Below, piece by piece: positions 24,101 to 32,039 of a stretch of DNA of 64,000 nt. Positions within the stretch are counted from its first letter, which is position 1. The number at the start of each line of letters is the position of its first letter. This stretch comes from a virus. The notes beneath the pieces are model-generated. The model searched no databases. It was not told the DNA's origin and saw only the letters and a program-made list of their open reading frames with translations. Where the stretch lies: positions 1-64,000 of IMG/VR virus record IMGVR_UViG_3300045960_000114, one strand, 5' to 3'. Both the position numbers and the translations under genes were made by a program.

Positions 24101-27100
24101 GCGTGAGTTATTCTTGAGAGCGTTACTGGCTGGTGATGGGCGGACTAACAGGTACGGACGCAAGAGTCAGCTTTGCACTACCAGTCGGCGACTGGCTGAT
24201 GATGTGCAGCTTCTGGCATTTCAGTTGGGTCACTCTACTAGAATCTCGTTCGAGAAGGATGAGCGAAAAGATACGTACCTTGGATGTTATATCGTCAATA
24301 TCCACGCCAAGAATGAGCGTCTCGTTGTTGGTCGAAGCGCGTATCATCCCGACGGTCAATACCGTTCGGTAAACTATGACGGAAAGGTTTACTGCGCTAC
24401 CGTCCCTGGTGGTTTGTTGTACGTCAGGCGCGGTAACTCAGCTGGATTCTGGTGTGGTAACAGTGAGAAGATCGGCGTGGATCTGCGTGTCGCTCATGGC
24501 GCTGTCAAGGGATCTGACGGTCAGTTCTACACCACCGTGAAGAACGTCCAGAGCGGCGAGCGCGAACTGGTGTCGGCATCCAGCATGTCCAAGTCGGTCG
24601 TGGCATTCCCCGGCGAGATGAACCGAGACACGCCGAAGGTGCGGGCCATGGTCAACTCCAGGCGCGTGGAATACGTGCCTCGGGACGACGTGCAGTACGA
24701 GCTTCCTCATGGCTCAAACATGTTCGCCGCTGGCTCGAACATGGTGCCCATGATCGGCGGGATCAAGGGTGGCCGTCTGTTGATGGGTTCCAGAATGGTG
24801 ATTCAGGCGCTGCCGCTCAAAGGTGCGGAAGCACCGCTTGTCCGCAGCGCCGGCGAGGACGGGAACAGCTTCGAGAACCTCTACAGCGAGTACGTGGGGG
24901 CCGTTCGCGCCAAGGGGCACGGCGTCATCGAGCATGTGGATCCGGATAAGATGGTTGTCCGGTACAAGAACGGTGAGCGCGAGACACACGAGCTCTACAA
25001 CAACATGCCGTTCAACCGCAAGACACTGATCCACAGCACGCCACTCGTCAAGATCGGCGATACCGTGCGGCCCAACCAGCTCATGGTACACAGCAACTAC
25101 ACGGACAGGGAAGGCAACATCGCGCTGGGGCGCAACCTGCGCGTGGCCTACATGCCCTACCACGGCTCGAATTTCGAGGACGCCACTGTCATCAGCGAGT
25201 CGGCGGCCAAGAAGCTGTCCAGCGAGCACATGTACCAGGTCTCGCACGAAGTGGACAAGGACACGACGGTCGGGCGCAAGGAGTTCGTTTCCATCTTCCC
25301 GGCCAAATACCCGAAGGACGGGTTGAAGCATATCGACACCAATGGCGTTGTGAAGCCCGGTTCGATCGTCAAGCACGGCGACCCGCTGGTCCTGTCCATG
25401 CAGAAGGGCAAGATCGACGCACTGCATCGCGGGCACAGCCCGATGTGGTCCGACAAGACAACGGAATGGCATCACACGTCCGATGGGTTGGTCACCGACG
25501 TGGCGCCGACAAAGGATGGCGGCTGGAACATCATCGTCAAGTCGTACGCCCCCATGCAGGAAGGCGACAAGATGAGTGGCCGGTACGGGGACAAAGGTAT
25601 CGTCTCCAAGATCCTGCCCGACCATCAGATGGTGCATGACAAGGACGGCAGACCGTTTGACGTGATCCTGAACCCATTGGGAATTGTCTCTCGCATCAAT
25701 CCCAGTCAGGTTGTCGAAGCGGCGTTGGGCAAAGTGTCTGAACACACCGGCAAGCCGTACTCAATGCCTGCCTTCATGGAAGACGACTTGATCGGGCACG
25801 CGCAGAAGGAGCTGGCCAAACACGGGCTATCCGACACGGAAGACGTGTTTGACCCTACTACCGGGCGCAAGATCCCCAAGGTGTTCACGGGCAACCGCTT
25901 CATCATGAAGCTGCATCACACGGCTGAGTCCAAGGGCCGTGGGCGCGACATAGGTGGTTACACGGCTGAAGGGCTGCCCGCGCGCGGCGGCGAGGGTGGC
26001 AGTAAGCGAATTGGCCAGATGGAGCAGGCGGCGCTGCTGTCGCACGGCGCTACGGAAGTGCTGAAGGACGCGCAGATCGTACGCGGCCAGCGTAACGATG
26101 ATTGGTGGAGTTCGTTCAGGCGTGGGTTGCCGCCACCTTCCCCCAAGGTTCCCTTTGTCTACGACAAGTTCCTGAACTACATGAAGGGCGCCGGCATCAA
26201 CACCGACAAGCGCGGTGACCGGATTCACCTGATGGCGCTGACGGACAAGGACGTTGAGAAGATGTCGTCCGGGGCGATCACCAGCCGCGATACGGTGCGC
26301 GGTGATACGATGGAAGAGATCCCTGGTGGCTTGTTCGACCGACACATCACCGGGGGACATAATGGTGATCGGTGGGGTCACATCGCACTGGCAGAACCCC
26401 TGCCGAACCCCGTGTTCGAGGAGCCCATCAGGACTCTGTTAGGTCTAACAGCATCCAAGTTCTCTGATGTGCTGGCGGGCAAGGAGAAGCTGGGCGGCAA
26501 CACCGGTTCGAAGGCGATCTACACGGCGCTAAACAACATCAAGACCGGCGACGCGATCAAATATTACGAAGGCGTGATCAAGGACGGGCGCAAGTCGGCG
26601 CGCGATAAGGCCATTAAGGCGCTAGGCTACCTGCGCGGGCTGGAGAAGGGCAAGCTCAACCCGGTCGACCTGATGATGAGTAAGGTGCCGGTCGTGCCGC
26701 CCAACATGCGCCCCATCACGGTCTTCCGCAAGATGACCATGGTTGCGGACCCGAACTACCTGTACCGCGACCTGATGTTCTCCAATGATGCTTTCAAGGC
26801 GGTCAGGGATGAACTGGGCGAGGAGCACTCCGGCGATGAGCGACTCAACCTCTACAACTCCTTCAAGGCAACCACTGGACTTGGTGACCCAGTTCAAGCG
26901 AAAACCAAAGACAAAGGAGTGCGAGGGCTGCTTGCACACGTGTTCGGGTCGGGAAGTCCCAAGTTCGGCATGTTCCAGCGGCGCGTGCTGTCGTCATCGG
27001 TCGACGAAGTCGGGCGGGCCACAATCACCGTCAACCCCGAACTCAACATGGACGAAGTGGGATTGCCCGAACCAAAGGCATGGGTGATCTACCGTCCGTT

Positions 27101-27608
27101 CATCACCAGGCGTCTCGTGCGGCGCGGTATGCCAATGTTGCAGGCGGCCAAGGAAGTAGCCAACCAGTCGAGGGTGGCGCGTGACGCGATGATGGAAGAG
27201 ATCACGCAGCGCCCGGTCATCATCAACCGTGCGCCGGTGTTGCACCGGTACGGGTTCATGGCAGCGTGGCCCAAGCTGGTCAAGGGCGAGACGCTACATG
27301 TACCACCGGTGGTTTGCAGCGGCTTTAACGCGGATTTTGATGGCGACAACATGAACTACCACGTTCCCGCTACGGACGGAGCCGTCAAGGACGCTGTTGA
27401 AAAGATGATGCCGTCGCGTAATCTTAGGTCTGTCAGGAACTTCGGTGTGCAGTACACCCCGAAGAACGAGTTCCTACTGGGACTCTACCTGGCCTCGAAG
27501 GCCGACAACAAGAACGAGCCTAAGGTCTTCGCCAACAAGAAGGCCGTGATGGATGCCTGGAAGCGCGGCGAGATTGACGTAGGTGACCGCATCGTAACGA
27601 GGGATTGA
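21108..27608 (+). CDS. RNA polymerase beta subunit fused to the N-terminal half of beta-prime, with SET-like and 2H inserts and an intein
   Basis: A 2166-residue protein, 1809 without the intein. Beta landmarks in order: VPWMTQRGTFIFNGNEYTVA (about residue 125), DDRDSL (the DDIDHL equivalent) and FGFIDPVKAPE, interrupted by the intein at residue 762. After it come ALGRNLRVAYMPYHGSNFED and GDKMSGRYGDKGIVSKI, with the conserved active-site lysines. Beta-prime begins near residue 1700 (IHLMALTDKDVEKMSSGAIT, GLFDRHITGG). It continues through VVPPNMRPITVF and RPVIINRAPVLHRYGFMAAW to the metal-binding NADFDGD (2074-2080). The beta-prime N-terminal zinc-binding cysteines are absent. The ORF ends shortly after the active-site region. 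The rest of beta-prime is encoded at 30182-32026. Residues 293-574 hold two extra domains. It should catalyse DNA-directed RNA synthesis for the phage. Confidence 0.95.
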   Translation: MMGVPDKPGLNPATSTKPLDYTLGSTPPPPQVTHRSFTDYPKIRQNVFDNALKAMSEKYPIENQRHRLELREAKYEDLNPFTLKDQKKAIMEGGTLQKKILGTWALVDKATGKVMDQKATTVAHVPWMTQRGTFIFNGNEYTVANQMRLKPGIFTRVRENGVLEAHVNVKPGTGPSFRIYMEPDTGVFRLGVGQSNLKLYPILRSMGVSDHDITKHWGPEILQKNIEAEDPRAVARAYMRLVNVRSEESAKAEGAAMDKEASLFGVDPDFDKAYREGSELTSDLFDPPAEIWSRVCIKKSPVEGKGLFASLNFDAGETIFPAFVFTGIDKHNDSIKRSVPARWLNHSDTPNIELYEDGDIVWARALKPIQAGEELLPDYVQSHEAVNSWVSRLLPLLEKSAKIGARESDRRWTKLWYTGRLIHSRHNQKDWVLLKVHKGLCEATYDSLKAEGIDCEPKFDQPHISIMRPEEVEQLKKKFGNSWQGAAKIGHPMRFSVTRIVNLVPAGWDKYDRVWFLECSSPDLEKYREDLGLPCLPQNNESGHDMRFHITVAVHPNTVSKAAELLCEKRAAAFDDVGSGTNAVSPRPDNQGKALLEHFQKMEVDPEVTSATLGQAHTNIGIPTLMRTTQKLINVSRETEDTDDRDSLSFQTLHGPEDFFAERVKRDAGMIGRKMLWRASARGNLKHVPAGVLTPQLHSVLLNSGMGMPLEETNPLDIFDQNQRILRLGEGAIPSIEAVPDEARSVQPSHFGFIDPVKAPECYDEATEVMVETGWKPWPKVTESDRFACLINGRLEYHHADRLIAETYKGQMYGADTQTLSYLVTPNHRMWVRPQGSTKKDYNPTYRFELPDEIVGTNRLFRCGGHAPVGGTRTGFTLPVIEADGKENQIHGNPPIGSSLKVFKEVDINDWAEFMGWYLSEGSLNGQYVTRITQSNVANPENCLAISRLLNRLPFTWCFVEGDTFTISSKQLNSYLTQFGFCNDKFIPSEIWEAPVLARELFLRALLAGDGRTNRYGRKSQLCTTSRRLADDVQLLAFQLGHSTRISFEKDERKDTYLGCYIVNIHAKNERLVVGRSAYHPDGQYRSVNYDGKVYCATVPGGLLYVRRGNSAGFWCGNSEKIGVDLRVAHGAVKGSDGQFYTTVKNVQSGERELVSASSMSKSVVAFPGEMNRDTPKVRAMVNSRRVEYVPRDDVQYELPHGSNMFAAGSNMVPMIGGIKGGRLLMGSRMVIQALPLKGAEAPLVRSAGEDGNSFENLYSEYVGAVRAKGHGVIEHVDPDKMVVRYKNGERETHELYNNMPFNRKTLIHSTPLVKIGDTVRPNQLMVHSNYTDREGNIALGRNLRVAYMPYHGSNFEDATVISESAAKKLSSEHMYQVSHEVDKDTTVGRKEFVSIFPAKYPKDGLKHIDTNGVVKPGSIVKHGDPLVLSMQKGKIDALHRGHSPMWSDKTTEWHHTSDGLVTDVAPTKDGGWNIIVKSYAPMQEGDKMSGRYGDKGIVSKILPDHQMVHDKDGRPFDVILNPLGIVSRINPSQVVEAALGKVSEHTGKPYSMPAFMEDDLIGHAQKELAKHGLSDTEDVFDPTTGRKIPKVFTGNRFIMKLHHTAESKGRGRDIGGYTAEGLPARGGEGGSKRIGQMEQAALLSHGATEVLKDAQIVRGQRNDDWWSSFRRGLPPPSPKVPFVYDKFLNYMKGAGINTDKRGDRIHLMALTDKDVEKMSSGAITSRDTVRGDTMEEIPGGLFDRHITGGHNGDRWGHIALAEPLPNPVFEEPIRTLLGLTASKFSDVLAGKEKLGGNTGSKAIYTALNNIKTGDAIKYYEGVIKDGRKSARDKAIKALGYLRGLEKGKLNPVDLMMSKVPVVPPNMRPITVFRKMTMVADPNYLYRDLMFSNDAFKAVRDELGEEHSGDERLNLYNSFKATTGLGDPVQAKTKDKGVRGLLAHVFGSGSPKFGMFQRRVLSSSVDEVGRATITVNPELNMDEVGLPEPKAWVIYRPFITRRLVRRGMPMLQAAKEVANQSRVARDAMMEEITQRPVIINRAPVLHRYGFMAAWPKLVKGETLHVPPVVCSGFNADFDGDNMNYHVPATDGAVKDAVEKMMPSRNLRSVRNFGVQYTPKNEFLLGLYLASKADNKNEPKVFANKKAVMDAWKRGEIDVGDRIVTRD
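21984..22247 (+). other. SET-like domain inserted in RNA polymerase beta
   Basis: Residues about 293-380 show three SET hallmarks in order: VEGKGLFAS, WLNHSDTPNIEL (N345-H346-S347, the NHSxxPN motif) and GEELLPDYV (residues 372-380). SET domains methylate protein lysines using SAM. The insert lies in beta between the region after VARAYMRLVN and the DDRDSL motif. The catalytic Tyr is probably Y379. Whether it is active, and on what, is unknown. Confidence 0.75.
22341..22830 (+). other. 2H-phosphoesterase-like domain inserted in RNA polymerase beta
   Basis: Residues about 412-574 directly follow the SET-like domain and contain the two diagnostic H-x-S/T motifs: PHISIMR (H463-I-S465) and FHITVAV (H549-I-T551), 86 residues apart. 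The 2H family includes RNA ligase/cyclic phosphodiesterase-type enzymes acting on 2'-3' or cyclic phosphate ends of RNA or nucleotides. Presence in an RNA polymerase suggests an action on transcripts or nucleotides, which is inference. Confidence 0.7.
23391..24461 (+). mobile_element. Intein with LAGLIDADG endonuclease motifs in RNA polymerase beta
   Basis: A 357-residue intein begins with Cys762 (CYDEATEVMVETGWKPWPKV) and ends with Asn1118 in FWCGN, followed by Ser as the +1 extein residue. Block B is VTPNHRMWV, and blocks F/G are KVYCATVPGGLLYVRRGN and then GFWCGN-S, with Gly instead of His before the terminal Asn. Two dodecapeptide-like motifs, FMGWYLSEGSL and FLRALLAGDGRT, indicate a LAGLIDADG homing endonuclease. 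The insertion splits APE from SEKIGVDL, equivalent to the conserved 'ETPEGPNIGL' region of bacterial beta. The coding sequence is visibly more AT-rich than the flanks, which suggests recent arrival. Confidence 0.9.
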
Positions 27609-27632
27609 CGGCCTGACTTACTGGAGACACCC

Positions 27633-27920
27633 ATGGCGAAACAAGATCTTCTTCAGATTCTGAAATCAGCGTGTGCGACGAACTGCTCGCCGATGCCTAA
27701 GAAGAAAAAGGCAACGATGGAGAAGAAAGCGCCGCCCGCCCCAGTAAAGACTGCGCAGCTGACAAAGGAGGAGGCGCTTGCGAAAGCGGCTTCCCTGGCG
27801 GTCATGTTGAAGGCCGGAGTGAAGGACGGTACTGAGAAGCGTGCAGCACTGAACAAGATCATTGCGGCTGAAGGCGTTGATGCATCACTCAATGCCGTTT
27901 TGAAATACCTCGAGGGATGA
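27633..27920 (+). CDS. Small Lys/Ala-rich protein between the polymerase halves
   Basis: A 95-residue basic protein, the first of five small genes between the two halves of the beta-prime subunit. A Lys/Pro-rich N-terminal region (PKKKKATMEKKAPPAPVKTA) resembles histone-like tails. It is followed by a helical C-terminal part (AEGVDASLNAVLKYLEG). It could bind nucleic acid. The gene overlaps its successor by 4 bases. Confidence 0.5.
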   Translation: MAKQDLLQILKSACATNCSPMPKKKKATMEKKAPPAPVKTAQLTKEEALAKAASLAVMLKAGVKDGTEKRAALNKIIAAEGVDASLNAVLKYLEG

Positions 27921-28120
27921 ACGCGCGCGCGTACTTAGTCAAACGGGCGCTGCCTGATCCGTTGGGGTTTCAGATGCGGCGACCGTTTCACGACCCGCGA
28001 CCGAATGAGTTCACGCGGGACGACCAGAGGTTTTTGCAGCAGCTTCTCGCGAAGCTGCCACCGATCAACCGGCGACCGGTGAAGGCCAGGATACACGGAA
28101 GAAGCGAGGTGGACGGATGA
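27917..28120 (+). CDS. Small basic protein with MNARAYLVKRAL N-terminus
   Basis: A 67-residue basic protein, rich in Arg and Pro. It begins MNARAYLVKRAL, the same kind of N-terminus found in the genes at 32465, 35101 and 52446. Starts and stops overlap its neighbours by 4 bases on both sides. No known domain. The shared N-terminal motif suggests a common destination, possibly the head interior. Confidence 0.5.
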   Translation: MNARAYLVKRALPDPLGFQMRRPFHDPRPNEFTRDDQRFLQQLLAKLPPINRRPVKARIHGRSEVDG

Positions 28121-28899
28121 ACAAGATCAACGCGGAGCTACTGCAGCGCATTCGTGCTGGGTTGACGAAACAGGCATTCGTCCCGATGGGGCCGAATGGT
28201 GCGCAGACGCCGCCCCCGCAGGATCCGAGCATGCAGGGGCCGCCTATGATGCCGCCTGGCGGTGCACCCGGGATGGATCCGTCTATGGGTGGTATGCCTC
28301 CCGGCGGTGCGCCAGGTGGTGCCCCGCCTGGTGCTGATCCTTCCGCTGCTGGTATTTCGGGTTCGGGTCAGCCGGTCATGCTGCAGATGCAGGATCTCAT
28401 GCAGCTTGTCCAGATGATGGGCAGCGGCGGTGGTGGCGGTGGCGCTGGCGGCGCCGGCGGCGGGGGTGCTGGCGGTGGCGGCGGAAAAGGCGGCGGAGCA
28501 AAGGAGTTGGCTGGAAAAGTTGATGCGATTGCCAACGACATCGCGCAGCTCAAGGCGTTCATCATGGGCACGCAGGCCAATGGCGGTGGGATGCCACCCG
28601 GCGGCGCGCCGCCTCCAATGGGTTCGCCGGTCAGTCCCGAGGCTGGCCCGCAGACGCCGATGATCCCCGGCCAGCCGCCTGGAATGCCGCCTGGCATGGA
28701 TCCGTCCATGATGGGCATGGATCCGTCCATGATGCAGGGTGGAATGCCCCCTGGCGGAATGCCGCCTGCCGGTCCTGCAGGCGGGATGCCACCTGGCGGG
28801 ATGCCGGTGCAGGCCAGTTTCGGCAAGCAAGCTGAGAAGGCGCCTCCGATGCCGAAGGCGCAGGTTCTTTCCGGGATCATCTCGAGGCTTCGAAGATGA
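28117..28899 (+). CDS. Pro/Gly/Met-rich low-complexity protein
   Basis: A 260-residue protein. The N-terminus is INAELLQRIRAGLTKQAFVP. Residues 30-100 and 155-240 are low-complexity repeats of (M)PPGGAP and MDPSMMG, with a central long Gly/Ala run and one helical segment (KELAGKVDAIANDIAQLKAF). Near the C-terminus is the element ASFGKQAEKAP. Such proteins are intrinsically disordered. No function is recognisable. It lies between the halves of the polymerase. Confidence 0.5.
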   Translation: MNKINAELLQRIRAGLTKQAFVPMGPNGAQTPPPQDPSMQGPPMMPPGGAPGMDPSMGGMPPGGAPGGAPPGADPSAAGISGSGQPVMLQMQDLMQLVQMMGSGGGGGGAGGAGGGGAGGGGGKGGGAKELAGKVDAIANDIAQLKAFIMGTQANGGGMPPGGAPPPMGSPVSPEAGPQTPMIPGQPPGMPPGMDPSMMGMDPSMMQGGMPPGGMPPAGPAGGMPPGGMPVQASFGKQAEKAPPMPKAQVLSGIISRLRR

Positions 28900-29117
28900 A
28901 AGTACGAATCGACAAGAACGGCTTCGAGTCCGAGATGTTAACGGACGCCAAAGCCATTGTCGTATTCGATGACTTCGACAACCCGATGTACGCTGCGAAG
29001 CAGATCAACGAGCACAACAGCGTACACGAGAAGGCAGGCGAACCCGGGTTCGAACAGATGCTGAAGACGTTTGGCTTGCGCCTGAAGGTTCCTTACAAAA
29101 CGGTGAAGATGACATGA
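28896..29117 (+). CDS. Small hypothetical protein
   Basis: A 73-residue protein with a beta-alpha look (MKVRIDKNGFESEMLTDAKA, IVVFDDFDNPMYAAKQ). It has no motif I can name. It overlaps both neighbours by 4 bases and is therefore translationally coupled within the cluster between the polymerase halves. Confidence 0.45.
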   Translation: MKVRIDKNGFESEMLTDAKAIVVFDDFDNPMYAAKQINEHNSVHEKAGEPGFEQMLKTFGLRLKVPYKTVKMT

Positions 29118-30172
29118 GCGCTTACGAACTGCTTAAACGGGCCGATGAGGTTTACGCCATGCGGAAGCTGGCGTTCCTTGCCGGCGTTGAGGCTTTCTGT
29201 TTGCAGGCTGGCATGTCCCGTTCCGCGCTGGTACCGATCGTGAAGGTGGCCGAGGAGTTGGTCGAGGGAAGTGGCGATCTGCACGAGGCCATGCATAAAT
29301 GTGGGGCTGGTCCGGAGGATTATGCCAGATCGTTTGCCACGCCCACAAATGTCGCATACGGAAGTTCCGGAGGAAGGATAAAGGGGAACCGACCTTACAT
29401 ACCGCCGACGCCTACTTGGGACAACGCGACGAAGCAGACCATGACGCCTACCGTTGGTTCTTCTGCCCAAACAGCGGCGCCTACGGCACCTACGGAAGGA
29501 AGTGCTTCCTCCACTCCTGCACAAGCGCCGCGCAGATCAGAGGGTGCGGCGAAGACATTCGGAACTGCCGAGCAACTGGCTAAGAGTAATCCTCAGTCAG
29601 GTATGAGTAATTGGTGGTGGGCTGGTGGGATTCCGGGTGCTGTAGCGGGTTGGGCGTACAACAATCTCGGTGATCAGACGAACAAGGATTTGCAGGAAAA
29701 GACGCGATACGAAGTTAACCGCGAGGGCGGTAAAGTCACTGAAGCGAAAAATCCGACAACTGACGTAGAGTGGAAGCAGATGCAGCATCGAAATGCTGGG
29801 TTGGCTAGAGAAACTCTAAATACTGCGTATCAGCAGTACCTCACGAATGCATCTTCGATGGGTCCAGCGCAAGCCGCTGTGTTTTCTCAGACCGAGCATC
29901 CAGGTGCCTTTGAACACATTGAAAAGACTTTCAAAGATCCAAAGACCGGGAAGTGGACTTATCCGACAGCTGATATGGGTTGGGCGCCCGGTAAACCGTA
30001 CGATCCAGCAGGGCCAGGAGTTGCCACCATGGCTGCGGGTGGTTACAACACTTCAACACCTACTTCAGCTGCAGCTCCAACGACGACACCAGCGCCGGCG
30101 CCTACAACATCAAGTGCACCGCCGGATGCCGGGCCGCAGCCGTCTACCATGGCAAATCCGTCACCACCGTAA
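29114..30172 (+). CDS. Hypothetical protein with membrane-like segment and disordered tails
   Basis: A 352-residue protein. The N-terminus SAYELLKRADEVYAMRKLAF is an amphipathic helix of the type shared by several small proteins here. Residues about 170-190 (SNWWWAGGIPGAVAGWAYNN) are hydrophobic and Trp-rich and may contact a membrane. The C-terminus is a Thr/Pro/Ala-rich tail (PTTTPAPAPTTSSAPP). The 3' two-thirds of the gene is more AT-rich than its surroundings. No known family. The last of five genes between the polymerase halves. Confidence 0.45.
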   Translation: MSAYELLKRADEVYAMRKLAFLAGVEAFCLQAGMSRSALVPIVKVAEELVEGSGDLHEAMHKCGAGPEDYARSFATPTNVAYGSSGGRIKGNRPYIPPTPTWDNATKQTMTPTVGSSAQTAAPTAPTEGSASSTPAQAPRRSEGAAKTFGTAEQLAKSNPQSGMSNWWWAGGIPGAVAGWAYNNLGDQTNKDLQEKTRYEVNREGGKVTEAKNPTTDVEWKQMQHRNAGLARETLNTAYQQYLTNASSMGPAQAAVFSQTEHPGAFEHIEKTFKDPKTGKWTYPTADMGWAPGKPYDPAGPGVATMAAGGYNTSTPTSAAAPTTTPAPAPTTSSAPPDAGPQPSTMANPSPP

Positions 30173-30181
30173 GGGATAGGT

Positions 30182-32026
30182 ATGAACACGACCGTCGGTC
30201 AACTGCTGCTTAACGATGCTCTGCCAGAGCAGCTGAGAGACTATGGCCGTGTGATGGACAAGAAGACGATTGCAGCCCTGTTCTCTAAGGTAGCTGAAGA
30301 GCATCCCAACAAGTTCAAAGACCTAAACTTCGAATTGCATAATCTGGGTTCGCATGTGTCAACCGTTCACGGTCGGAACGCCAGTTTCTCGCTCAACGAC
30401 CTGAAGATGCCAGACGCTGTGCGCGCCATGCGTGACGAGCTGAGCAAGAAGATCGACGCGATCAACACCAGTCCCGGGAAGGCTAGTCAGAAAAATGACA
30501 AGATCGTGGAGACTATTTCCGGCTACCTGGAGCGAGCCAACGAGTTGAACTACTCGGAGGGCGTGAAGGAGAACAATCCGTTTGCACTGCAGGTGCTCTC
30601 TGGTGCGCGTGGCAACGCCAGCCAGTTCCGTTCTATGCGGGTAGGGGACATGCTGCTGGTCGACCACAAGGACCGGCCCATCCCGATTCCCGTCATGCGC
30701 TCCTATGCCGAGGGTGTCGACCCGGCCCAGTATTGGGCATCCGCTTATGGCGCGCGCAAGGGAGCCATCTCCGTCAAGTTTGCGACGCCGAAGTCAGGCT
30801 ACCTTGGCAAGCAGCTCATTTACGCGGCGCACCGCATGGTGGTGTCCGAGAAGGACTGCGAAACGACCAACGGGATTACGGTGGCTGCCAATGACGCCGA
30901 CAATGAGGGCGCTGTGCTGGCGAGGGATGTCGGAGATCACTCAGCGGGAACGGTTCTAGGTCCGCGATCGGTCAAGGCGTTAGGCGACCAGAAGGTGGTT
31001 GTTCGTTCCCCCATCACCTGCCAGGCCAGGAACGGCGTCTGCCAGAAGTGTGCCGGTATCCGCGAGCGTGGTGGTTTCCCGCCGATTGGTGACAACATTG
31101 GCATCGCAGCGGCGCAGGCTGTGTCTGAACCGATCGGACAGGGCCAGCTCTCAGAAAAGCACACAGGCGGCATGGCCGGTGGTAAGTCGAATAAGAGCGG
31201 CCTGGACCTGGTGAACCAGCTCGTACAGGTGCCCACTATGTTCCAGGGCGGTGCGGCGGTTGCATCCAACGACGGCAGGGTGACAGAGATCAAGCCGGCG
31301 CCACAAGGTGGTAAGTACATTCGCGTCGGTGCGACTGAGCACTGGGTGCCCGCACATCTCGAGCCCAAGGTGAAGGTTGGTGATGAGATCGAAGCCGGTG
31401 ACATTATCTCCGAAGGCATTCCAAATCCGGCGCTGATCGCGCAGCACAAAGGCATTGGCGAGGGCCGCAACCAGTTCGTTAATGTCATGCGCTCAACATT
31501 GAAGGAAGGTGGCTTCCCTGCACACCGCAGAAATCTGGAAGTCCTGGCGCGCGGGCTCGTCAACCACGTGCGTGTCACCGATCTCGATGGGCCGGCTGAT
31601 ACGGTGCCTGACGATGTCATGGAATACGATTCCCTTTCGCGCGGATACCAGCCGCGTTACGGGTTCCAAGTGCGTCCTCCTAAAGAGTCTACGGGTCTTT
31701 ACTTGGAGGAGCCGGTATTGCATTACTCCATAGGAACCCGTATAACACCAAGGGTGTCAAAAGCGATGGAGGACAACAAGGTAGGCTCGGTCAAGGTGCA
31801 CGCTGATCCGCCTTCCTTTGTCCCTGAGATGAGCCGGGCAATGGAAACGCTAGCGCACTCAGACGATTGGATGGTTAGAATGGGTGGGTTGTATGGCGTT
31901 AAACGCAGCGTGATTCAGTCCGCTCATCGCGGCGGAGCTTCCGACGTGCATGGGACATCGTTCATCCCTTCGCTTGCGCAAGGGACAGAGTTCGGGAAAG
32001 AGATCGGAACCAAGGGTACCTACTAA
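30182..32026 (+). CDS. RNA polymerase beta-prime subunit, C-terminal half
   Basis: A 614-residue protein with its own ribosome site and ATG. It starts at MNTTVGQLLL, equivalent to the TTVGRALL segment just past the active site of bacterial beta-prime. It carries the bridge-helix region (GARKGAISVKFATPKSGYLG) and four zinc-ligand cysteines (KDCETTNG, then TCQARNGVCQKC). The trigger-loop region is IGIAAAQAVSEPIGQGQLSE and then KHTGG, keeping the active-site His but not the usual Met-Arg. There is no large trigger-loop insertion like SI3 of E. coli. It must pair with the product of 21108-27608 to form the catalytic centre. A C-terminal DWMVRMGGLYGVKRSV segment matches the final conserved region. 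Confidence 0.95.
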   Translation: MNTTVGQLLLNDALPEQLRDYGRVMDKKTIAALFSKVAEEHPNKFKDLNFELHNLGSHVSTVHGRNASFSLNDLKMPDAVRAMRDELSKKIDAINTSPGKASQKNDKIVETISGYLERANELNYSEGVKENNPFALQVLSGARGNASQFRSMRVGDMLLVDHKDRPIPIPVMRSYAEGVDPAQYWASAYGARKGAISVKFATPKSGYLGKQLIYAAHRMVVSEKDCETTNGITVAANDADNEGAVLARDVGDHSAGTVLGPRSVKALGDQKVVVRSPITCQARNGVCQKCAGIRERGGFPPIGDNIGIAAAQAVSEPIGQGQLSEKHTGGMAGGKSNKSGLDLVNQLVQVPTMFQGGAAVASNDGRVTEIKPAPQGGKYIRVGATEHWVPAHLEPKVKVGDEIEAGDIISEGIPNPALIAQHKGIGEGRNQFVNVMRSTLKEGGFPAHRRNLEVLARGLVNHVRVTDLDGPADTVPDDVMEYDSLSRGYQPRYGFQVRPPKESTGLYLEEPVLHYSIGTRITPRVSKAMEDNKVGSVKVHADPPSFVPEMSRAMETLAHSDDWMVRMGGLYGVKRSVIQSAHRGGASDVHGTSFIPSLAQGTEFGKEIGTKGTY

Positions 32027-32039
32027 GGGAGGACGTAAG

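Noticed and set aside
24714-25745. Minus-strand ORF of 343 residues opposite the beta active-site region
   Set aside because: It is opposite the most conserved part of the polymerase and has no recognisable domain.
27609-30181. Group I/II intron or split intein between the polymerase halves
   Set aside because: The region is filled with coupled ORFs, the second half has its own start and ribosome site, and no intein blocks occur at the junction.
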